Source: an uncultured Porphyromonadaceae bacterium (GTDB taxonomy: Bacteria; Bacteroidota; Bacteroidia; Bacteroidales; Muribaculaceae). From it: a DNA stretch of 11,172 bases. A model generated the notes under the pieces. The model was not told the DNA's origin, made no database searches, and was given only the letters and a program-made list of their open reading frames with translations. This document shows positions 1-6,091 of this stretch, piece after piece. The first letter of the stretch is position 1; each line of letters opens with the position of its first letter. The position numbers and the translations under genes were made by a program. The DNA is taken from positions 1 through 11,172 of the forward strand of contig CABRZA010000077.1 of NCBI GenBank assembly GCA_902475285.1, read 5' to 3'.

Positions 1-33
1 ATTGCCCATATATAGATATCGGAGCTACCTTTG
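1..33 (+). promoter_or_regulatory. Candidate Bacteroidetes sigma-ABfr-type promoter
   Basis: TACCTTTG at 26-33 matches the known Bacteroides -7 consensus TAnnTTTG exactly. ATTG at 1-4 lies 21 bases upstream and could be a degenerate -33 box (consensus TTTG, usual spacing about 19-21). Transcription would then start near position 40, leaving a leader of about 95 bases before the ATG at 134. The window begins at the putative -33 box, so flanking inverted repeats or an upstream recombinase gene, which control some Bacteroidales surface loci by promoter inversion, cannot be examined. The -7 match is seen directly; its function is inferred. Confidence 0.45.
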
Positions 34-133
34 CAAGCGAAAAATCGCTAATCGAACGGCAAGTCACTCCCACCCGACACCTGTAGAATTACGGCGATTA
101 TCTTTTCTTTTTTCTTCTATACAGCCCTCCCGG
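34..133 (+). other. 5' leader with small hairpins and a pyrimidine tract
   Basis: This non-coding stretch before the first gene holds a perfect 5-bp stem with a 4-base loop (AGCGA/TCGCT, 36-49), close to the predicted transcription start. A weaker 5-bp stem with one G-T pair follows (CTGTA/TACGG, 81-94). An 18-base all-pyrimidine run lies at 101-118. The reading frame of the first gene happens to stay open through this region from an alternative TTG at position 2. Those extra residues look non-coding and would precede a good signal peptide, so they are excluded. The structures are visible, but any regulatory role is speculative. Confidence 0.3.
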
Positions 134-1555
134 ATGAAACGGACTTTTGTCATCATCTCAGTTCTTGCAATAGCGTTTGCCTCGTCGGTCGGCAAGGCCG
201 ACAACACCATTGCAGTGAAAAGCAATTTTCTCTACGACGCTCTGCTCACCGCCAATGCCGGAGTGGAGCTGCGGCTGGCGTCCAAGTGGAGTCTCGACCT
301 CTCGGGCAACTACAACGGCTGGCGGCTCTCGCACGGGCGCCAATGGAAGCATTGGCTCCTTCAACCCGAGGCAAGGCGCTGGTTCAAGGAGCCGATGAAC
401 GGACATTTTCTGGCAGCACATCTCTTCGGCGGCCAGTTCAACACCACCCTTCGCGGAGCACGACGCCAGGGGTGGGGAGCCGGTGCCGGAATTGGCTATG
501 GCTACGCATGGCGCTTTGCACGCAATTGGGGTCTGGAAGCGGAGTTGGCCGTGGGCTACGCCCGTTATTCCTACGACAAATATCCATGCGCCGAGTGCGG
601 ACGCAAGATTGCCCACCGCTCCCGCGACTATTTCGGCCCCACAAAGGCCGCTGTGAATGTCGTGTATTATTTCGGCGGCACGCCTGCCCCCGCACCCGTG
701 GAGGTTGTCGAGGAAGTCATCATCCCCGAGCTCCTCGCTCCCGAACCTGAGCCTGAAAAACCCGTGCTCGACTTCATTTTGGTCGACGTCCCCCACAGCC
801 GCGTGCTATCGGAGCAGGTCAGCGGAGTGGCTCGCGTTCAGTTTGCCGTCAACAAGACCGACATCGACTATGCCATCGGAAACAATGCCGATGAAATAGG
901 TGCCATTATAACCAAACTCGACTCGGTACGCAACGACCTCGACATGCAGGTAGTGGCAGTGCAACTCACCGGCTATGCCTCACCCGAAGGCTCGTGGACC
1001 AACAACGACCGCCTCGCCAAGGGACGCACCGAGGCTCTTCTGCGCTATATTCAGAACGAACGCGACCTTGCCGACAGCATCGTAAGCCGCAGCTCGGTGG
1101 CTGAGGACTGGGCAGGTCTGCGTGCCGCCGTCGCCGCCTCCGACCTCCCCGACCGCGACGAACTCCTCCGCATAGCCGACAGCGACATGAAACCCGACGC
1201 AAAAGAGGCTGCCATGCGCCGTCATCGCGCATCATGGGTACGCATAGTCAAAGAGATGCTCCCCCCCTTGCGCCGTACCGAATACCGCATCGACTACGAA
1301 CACCGCTACGAAGAGCGCGAGGCCCGTACTCTCGAAGAAGTCAACGCCGCCATAAGTGCCGGCGACATCGACAGAGCCGCCATGCTGATGGTCGACATGC
1401 CCTCGTCGCCCGAAGCCGACTACACTCGCGGAGTGATAGCCGCCCGCAAAGGCATCTACGGCGAGGCAAGAGCATGGTTCGAACGCGCGCGCCGACGCGG
1501 TATCAAGGCCGCCGACAATGCCCTCGGTCAACTCGATGCCCTAAATGAAAAGTAA
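134..1555 (+). CDS. DUF3575 / OmpA-like outer membrane protein of a fimbrial locus
   Basis: This 473-residue exported protein combines three regions. Residues 1-22 form a signal peptide (MKRTF followed by a hydrophobic core, likely cut after GKA), which is why ATG 134 is chosen as the start. Residues about 24-180 match DUF3575: the segment around WKHWLLQPEARRWF and NGHFLAAHLFGGQ is characteristic of this predicted outer-membrane beta-barrel-like family. A Pro-rich linker of PAPAPVE and PEPEPEKP type follows. Residues about 230-400 resemble an OmpA C-terminal peptidoglycan-binding domain, with GYASPEG at 280-286 and NNDRLAKGR at 290-298. The last ~60 residues look like TPR-type helices. A CAEC pair lies at residues 152-155. 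Genes of this type commonly sit just upstream of Mfa/Fim pilus genes in Bacteroidales. A role in linking the pilus or its export to the outer membrane and cell wall is inferred. Family assignment is good; precise function is unknown. Confidence 0.85.
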   Translation: MKRTFVIISVLAIAFASSVGKADNTIAVKSNFLYDALLTANAGVELRLASKWSLDLSGNYNGWRLSHGRQWKHWLLQPEARRWFKEPMNGHFLAAHLFGGQFNTTLRGARRQGWGAGAGIGYGYAWRFARNWGLEAELAVGYARYSYDKYPCAECGRKIAHRSRDYFGPTKAAVNVVYYFGGTPAPAPVEVVEEVIIPELLAPEPEPEKPVLDFILVDVPHSRVLSEQVSGVARVQFAVNKTDIDYAIGNNADEIGAIITKLDSVRNDLDMQVVAVQLTGYASPEGSWTNNDRLAKGRTEALLRYIQNERDLADSIVSRSSVAEDWAGLRAAVAASDLPDRDELLRIADSDMKPDAKEAAMRRHRASWVRIVKEMLPPLRRTEYRIDYEHRYEEREARTLEEVNAAISAGDIDRAAMLMVDMPSSPEADYTRGVIAARKGIYGEARAWFERARRRGIKAADNALGQLDALNEK

Positions 1556-1598
1556 AATCTAATCCAAATATCAATCAAATCACTAATTCACATCAAAC
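1556..1598 (+). promoter_or_regulatory. G-free, A-rich translation leader of the major fimbrillin
   Basis: This 43-base gap contains no G at all; including the upstream TAA and the AT of the next ATG, the G-free run is 1553-1600. It is built of A, C and T with A at -2 to -4 from the start codon. It stands out sharply from the GC-rich flanking genes. There is no Shine-Dalgarno sequence, hairpin or terminator. Bacteroidetes initiate translation on unstructured A-rich leaders, so this probably gives strong expression of the most abundant subunit. No second TAnnTTTG element was seen here. Confidence 0.5.
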
Positions 1599-3518
1599 AT
1601 GGGAAATCTTTTCAAGACCCTGCTCTGCGCGTTGCCGCTCGTGATGCTCGGAGCATGCTCGTCGGATGAACCGAACGCGCCTGGCGATGTTGCCCAGAAA
1701 TCGGAGACACGCTACCTCAAAGTCAACCTCGTCAATGCCGGCGGCGATCCCGGTTCCCGCGCTCCTATCGGCGACAACACCGGCGACTATACCGACGGCA
1801 CACAGGCCGAAAACAAAATCCGCACCGTCGACTTCTACCTCTACAAGACCGACAAGAGCTATCACAGCCATGTGCCTTTGTCGCTCACAGCTCCGGAGGA
1901 CCCAAAGACCGAAAGTGTGACAAACCCCTCTGTCCATGGCTTCTATGAGGCAAACGTACCCATCAGCCTTGTTCAGGGCGAAGAGATGCCGGCTTACGTA
2001 ATCTGCATCATCAACGCCGTACAGTCGACCTGGTATGAAAACCGCTCCATGGCCGACGCCCAGCGTCGCCTCCTCGGCTCGCTGTACAGCCCCGAAAAAG
2101 GCCTCAATGGCGAAGAAAACGTATATTTCGGTATGAGCAACTCCGTATATTACGGCACCGACGAGGTTACCGGTGAGAGCAACACCCTCATCATGGCCAC
2201 ACCGTTCGACACCGACAAACTCCTCACCATGACCCAGCTCGAGGAGATGAGCCCCGATGAAATCCAGGACGTGACCATCGACATCTACGTGGAGCGCTAC
2301 GGGGCCAAGGTGAACTTCGACCTCGCAGCCGGAGCTGTCGAGCCCTATGTGACATCCAACGGCGTCACCCTCTCGTTCACTCCCGAGAAATGGGGCCTCA
2401 ACGCCTATGAGAAAGAATATTACTTCCTCAAATCTTATCGTCACGACGACACCGAAGCCGCCGCATTCGAAGAATTCGGAACTATGGACGGTCTTCTCTT
2501 CGATGGCTGGAACCGCAACGACCATTTCCGTTCGTTCTGGGCCCGCACTCCCGGATACTTCAAGGACAACTATCCCCTTGTGGCCGACGACATCCTCGAC
2601 CTCAACATCACCGACGACAAAGACTATCCCTTCGGCGCTCACTACCTGAGCTACAGCAGCACCGCAGGCACCGTAGGTACACCCCAATACGTGATGGAAA
2701 GCACCATGAAGGGCACACGTCTCACCGGCCAGGGTATGCCCGATCAGTATCTGCCCCTCACATCCATTCCTTCAGTTGTACTCGTAGGCCAGTACAAAAT
2801 CAACGACGTTGCCAAAACATTCTATACCTATCAGAAAGGCAACGACGGCAAGCCCGAACTCTTCTGCGAAACTGAAGGCGACATCGACGGCGTACAGACC
2901 ATCGAAGACCGCCTGCTCAGCACCCAGTCGACCGTCCTCCTCAAAGACAGTGAAGGCAAATACCGCCCCTTGCGCAAGAGCGACAACGCCGATATCTTCA
3001 CCGTTAAGCATCCCGTCTATGCCGTGCGCAACGGTATAAAGGTAGGTGGCGACGTCGTTACGCTACAGGTCGACGGCACTGATTACGAAACCCTCAAAAA
3101 CTACTATTATTACGACTCCGACGCCAGCGACTTTGTGGCCATCAACACCGCCGACCGTGTATCCAAAGTCAACCGCCTACTCTATCAGAACATCGGCGGC
3201 GCGCACGCCTACATCGACGGCAAGGCATTCTTCAGCGCTCCCATACAGCACTGGGGTTGGTATCGAGAAAACAACGAAAACAAAGACCTCACCATCGACA
3301 AGTGGGACTGGAGCAAGATGCAGACCGGCGACTTCGGCATCGTCCGCAACCATGTCTACACCATCGAAATTGGTAAAATCACCGGCCTCGGCACCGGCAT
3401 AATCGACGACAACGATCCGCTGCTGCCCCCCACCGACAAGGTTAGCTACGCAGTGCGCTTCCGCGTCAACATCCAGAAGTGGGCCACTCTGCCCAAGCAA
3501 GTCTGGAACTGGAACTGA
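1599..3518 (+). CDS. Mfa1-type major fimbrillin (shaft subunit) lipoprotein precursor
   Basis: This 639-residue protein is the likely polymerising shaft subunit of the pilus. It starts with a lipoprotein signal peptide whose lipobox LGAC places the lipidated Cys at residue 20. A first beta-strand (RYLKVNLVN) is followed by SRAP at 53-56. In type V pili, cleavage after such an Arg by a surface trypsin-like protease frees the subunit for donor-strand assembly. The C-terminal third matches the Mfa1/fimbrillin C-terminal domain: HAYIDGKAFF at about 536-545, VRNHVY at 582-587, GLGTG just after. The extreme end is a strand with WATLP near residues 628-632. It is longer than P. gingivalis Mfa1 (about 560 residues). 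The next gene is the anchor, 14 bases downstream, as in mfa loci. Family assignment is confident; shaft role is inferred from gene order and homology. The identity of the protease is unknown here. Confidence 0.9.
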   Translation: MGNLFKTLLCALPLVMLGACSSDEPNAPGDVAQKSETRYLKVNLVNAGGDPGSRAPIGDNTGDYTDGTQAENKIRTVDFYLYKTDKSYHSHVPLSLTAPEDPKTESVTNPSVHGFYEANVPISLVQGEEMPAYVICIINAVQSTWYENRSMADAQRRLLGSLYSPEKGLNGEENVYFGMSNSVYYGTDEVTGESNTLIMATPFDTDKLLTMTQLEEMSPDEIQDVTIDIYVERYGAKVNFDLAAGAVEPYVTSNGVTLSFTPEKWGLNAYEKEYYFLKSYRHDDTEAAAFEEFGTMDGLLFDGWNRNDHFRSFWARTPGYFKDNYPLVADDILDLNITDDKDYPFGAHYLSYSSTAGTVGTPQYVMESTMKGTRLTGQGMPDQYLPLTSIPSVVLVGQYKINDVAKTFYTYQKGNDGKPELFCETEGDIDGVQTIEDRLLSTQSTVLLKDSEGKYRPLRKSDNADIFTVKHPVYAVRNGIKVGGDVVTLQVDGTDYETLKNYYYYDSDASDFVAINTADRVSKVNRLLYQNIGGAHAYIDGKAFFSAPIQHWGWYRENNENKDLTIDKWDWSKMQTGDFGIVRNHVYTIEIGKITGLGTGIIDDNDPLLPPTDKVSYAVRFRVNIQKWATLPKQVWNWN

Positions 3519-3532
3519 TAAACTGTCCGACA

Positions 3533-4540
3533 ATGAATAAGAAACACCTTATACATCGACTTTTCGTCGCACTGTTTGCATGCGGCCTCGCCACCGCATG
3601 CATCACCGAAGATTTCCACGAGTGCCCCAACACCTATGTGCTGAAAATCGTCTACGACCGCAACATGCTCTCGGCCGACGCCTTTGCAAGCATGGTGAAA
3701 TCGGTCGATGTCAAGGTGTTCGAGTCCGCAACGGGTCGTGAAGTGTACAGGCACAGCGAGGAAGGCGAAGCTCTCGCCGCCGACGGCTACTGCCTGACAC
3801 TTCCCCTCGACCCGGGAACCTACGATATTCTCTGCTGGGGAAGCATGGCCGAAGGCAAGTCCTTCGGTTATGCTTCGTCCGGGCAGGAAAACCTCTCCGA
3901 AAACGGCGTACTGCTCGATACCGGAAACGGTACAAGCTCCCTTCGCCTCAACAATCTCTTCCACGGCCTTATGACCGCCGTACCTTTCCCCGACAACAAC
4001 GATACGGGCACCCCCGACGTGCATACATTCACTCTCCACCTCACAAAGGACACCAACCGTGTCAACATTATACTACACAACCTCGACGGCACGGCTATCA
4101 ACGAAAACGGCTTCACCTTCGAGCTCATCAGCAACAACGGCGAGATGGCCTTCGACAACTCGCTCAGAGCCTCGCGCGCCGTAACATATAAGCCCTGGCA
4201 TATCGCAGGACTGACATCCGACACCGATCATTCGCGTGCCGCCGTGCAGACAGCGGTATCGGCCGAATTGTCGTTGGCCCGACTTTGTGCCGAATCGAAA
4301 TCACGGCTCAACGTATACCGCAACAGCGACGGCGAACGTATCATATCCATTCCACTCGAAGCCAATCTGCTGCTTTATAAAGGCGCATTTCATGCCTCTA
4401 TGTCCGACGACGAATATCTCAACCGTCAGGACGACTATACGTTGACTTTCATCCTCGACCGCAACAACAACTGGGATGCCGCCGCAATGATATACATCAA
4501 CGACTGGGCAACGCTCCCCGTACAATACGAAGAATGGTAA
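3533..4540 (+). CDS. FimB/Mfa2-family fimbrial anchor lipoprotein
   Basis: This 335-residue lipoprotein belongs to the FimB/Mfa2 family, whose P. gingivalis members anchor the fimbria to the outer membrane and limit its length. ATG 3533 is chosen because it gives a compact signal peptide ending in LATAC (Cys 23); upstream in-frame codons lie in the preceding gene. Family hallmarks are visible: ECPNTYVLKIVYD near 30-42, LPLDPGTYDILCWG at about 90-103, and the near-invariant block DDEYLNRQDDYTLTF at 292-306. Length matches the family (about 300-330). The C-terminus contains WATLP like the preceding fimbrillin. Unlike its neighbours it lacks an SRA cleavage site behind the lipobox, consistent with remaining membrane-bound. 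It overlaps the next gene by 7 bases, so the two are probably translationally coupled. Confidence 0.92.
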   Translation: MNKKHLIHRLFVALFACGLATACITEDFHECPNTYVLKIVYDRNMLSADAFASMVKSVDVKVFESATGREVYRHSEEGEALAADGYCLTLPLDPGTYDILCWGSMAEGKSFGYASSGQENLSENGVLLDTGNGTSSLRLNNLFHGLMTAVPFPDNNDTGTPDVHTFTLHLTKDTNRVNIILHNLDGTAINENGFTFELISNNGEMAFDNSLRASRAVTYKPWHIAGLTSDTDHSRAAVQTAVSAELSLARLCAESKSRLNVYRNSDGERIISIPLEANLLLYKGAFHASMSDDEYLNRQDDYTLTFILDRNNNWDAAAMIYINDWATLPVQYEEW

Positions 4541-6087
4541 AAAGACTTGAAACTACTCTGACTCTGTGCCTGTTGCTGCTGCTTGCAGCAACTCTGCCGG
4601 CATGCTCATCAGAGGCCGACCGCCCCACGCCCGGCACGGGCACAGGCTCGGTGATGACTTTCAAGTTCAACATATATACTTCCGACCGTCCCGAAAGCCG
4701 TGCTCCCGGCGTGTGGGAAGAACCCGCAGCCAATGTGGCCGAACGCATACTGAGCATCGACGACTTCCGCGTGCTCGTCTTCAACCAAAGCGGTGAACTC
4801 CTCACACGCATGTCGCCGAGCAGTCTCGACTATGTAGGCGACGAAACCGTCAACGACGGATACTACAACCTCCGGGTGAGTTTCAGCCACGACTACTTCG
4901 ACAAATTCACCGACGAGGCCGTGGTACCCTTCACCGTAATGATTATGGCAAATCTCAACAGCGCTGGCGGAGAATATATCGACTATCCTGCCGGCGAAAC
5001 AAAAGTGGCAGATGTGCGCGAGGATTTCCTCATGCCGGCCAATTTCGTGCCGACACCCGACAGTGGCATACCAATGTACGGCATCAACAGCTTCGCCATA
5101 ACAAAGTCGCAGCTCATGCTTGGTGCCGACGCTCCCTTTGCCGGCGATATCGACATGATTCGCAGCCTGTGCAAGATTGAAATCGCCGACGCCATCGCCA
5201 ACTCCGCCAAAGGCCCCGACGGTATTCTATATCCCCATGTGACCGGCGTCGAAATGGTATCATGGAACGCGCACGGCTACCTCCGCCCGGCCCACGACAG
5301 CTACTCCGCCGGCCTCACCGAAGCAAACATTTTCCCCGCTGCACCTGTCGCCAATATTGCAAAAGGCATCCCCGTCGACGGTAAATACCGCTTCTATTGT
5401 CCCGAAGCCAAGAGTGCCGACATGACATTCCGCGTCGCCGCAGTCCTCGAACCTGGCGGAGAAACCCGATTTTTCACCACAAGCCTCGACACCTACGCCT
5501 CGGCGATAGGCAGCGAGCTTGTGCGGAACCACATATACCGTTTCGACGTAAACGCCGTCAACACTATGGCCGATTTACACATTGAGGTAAGCGACTGGAG
5601 CAAGGAAATCAGCGAGTTTGAGCTCAACAATACGGTGAGTATGGAGCCCAACGGCTTCCTCCGCTGGACCTACGACGACAGCAACTTCGCCGTAAGCACC
5701 GAAACTTACAACGGTATGCCGGAAGAACAGCTCTCCATTCTCAACGGCACATCGGCATATGCCACAGGCCGTTTCTATGTCATTTCGCCAATCGGTGCCA
5801 CATGGCGAAGCTATTTCATACCGGGCGAGAACGGCGTGGACGCCTTCGAGTTTGTCGACGTTGATGCCGACGGCAATGTCGTCGACGGCTCGGCGCGAGT
5901 CTATGCCGAAGGCAATGTGGGTGAGCCCGCCGTAATACACATCCGTGGAAAGGGCACTGCCGACTCCTACCGTCACTGGGCCGAACTCGTGGTGGAAGTC
6001 CGCACCGTCGACGGCCTCATCCTCCACGTGCCGTTAACGACGCGAATGAGTACGCGCTTCGTAATTTACAGGGAGAACAGAATGTAA
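4534..6087 (+). CDS. Minor fimbrillin-like lipoprotein (Mfa-like / FimC-like accessory subunit)
   Basis: This 517-residue lipoprotein begins inside the stop region of the anchor gene (ATGGTAA overlap). Its signal peptide ends in LPAC (Cys 24). A strand MTFKFNIYTS leads to SRAP at 55-58, the putative protease site. Residues about 60-360 look like a fimbrillin fold, with a short RNHIYRFDV block at 331-339 and SDWSKE near 352-357. This block resembles the end of many Mfa-like subunits. A further beta-rich domain, about 370-517, includes IGATW at 420-424 and is seen in other Bacteroidales pilus accessory proteins. It is probably an adaptor or tip-proximal subunit. The last 17 or so residues are Arg/Thr/Met-rich and may result from a one-base frameshift near 6031-6036; see findings. 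The exact subfamily is uncertain. Confidence 0.8.
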   Translation: MVKRLETTLTLCLLLLLAATLPACSSEADRPTPGTGTGSVMTFKFNIYTSDRPESRAPGVWEEPAANVAERILSIDDFRVLVFNQSGELLTRMSPSSLDYVGDETVNDGYYNLRVSFSHDYFDKFTDEAVVPFTVMIMANLNSAGGEYIDYPAGETKVADVREDFLMPANFVPTPDSGIPMYGINSFAITKSQLMLGADAPFAGDIDMIRSLCKIEIADAIANSAKGPDGILYPHVTGVEMVSWNAHGYLRPAHDSYSAGLTEANIFPAAPVANIAKGIPVDGKYRFYCPEAKSADMTFRVAAVLEPGGETRFFTTSLDTYASAIGSELVRNHIYRFDVNAVNTMADLHIEVSDWSKEISEFELNNTVSMEPNGFLRWTYDDSNFAVSTETYNGMPEEQLSILNGTSAYATGRFYVISPIGATWRSYFIPGENGVDAFEFVDVDADGNVVDGSARVYAEGNVGEPAVIHIRGKGTADSYRHWAELVVEVRTVDGLILHVPLTTRMSTRFVIYRENRM

Positions 6088-6091
6088 TATC

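Noticed and set aside
81..118. Intrinsic terminator or attenuator in the leader (stem 81-94 followed by a T-rich tract)
   Set aside because: The stem is only 5 bp with a G-T pair and is separated from the T-rich tract, which is interrupted by C. Too weak to call.
2..133. N-terminal extension of the first gene from a TTG at position 2
   Set aside because: The extra 44 residues are basic and low in structure, and would bury a good signal peptide starting at 134. They also cover the candidate promoter.
286..750. Plus-strand frame overlapping the DUF3575 gene
   Set aside because: Arg/Pro-rich shadow of the real gene with no domain similarity and no leader of its own.
1593..2687. Long minus-strand open frame (364 codons) opposite the major fimbrillin
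   Set aside because: It is antisense to a clearly homologous coding gene, has no signal or recognisable domain, and its Val/Gly-rich composition is what GC-rich codon-biased DNA gives on the opposite strand. Several shorter minus-strand frames elsewhere are rejected for the same reason.
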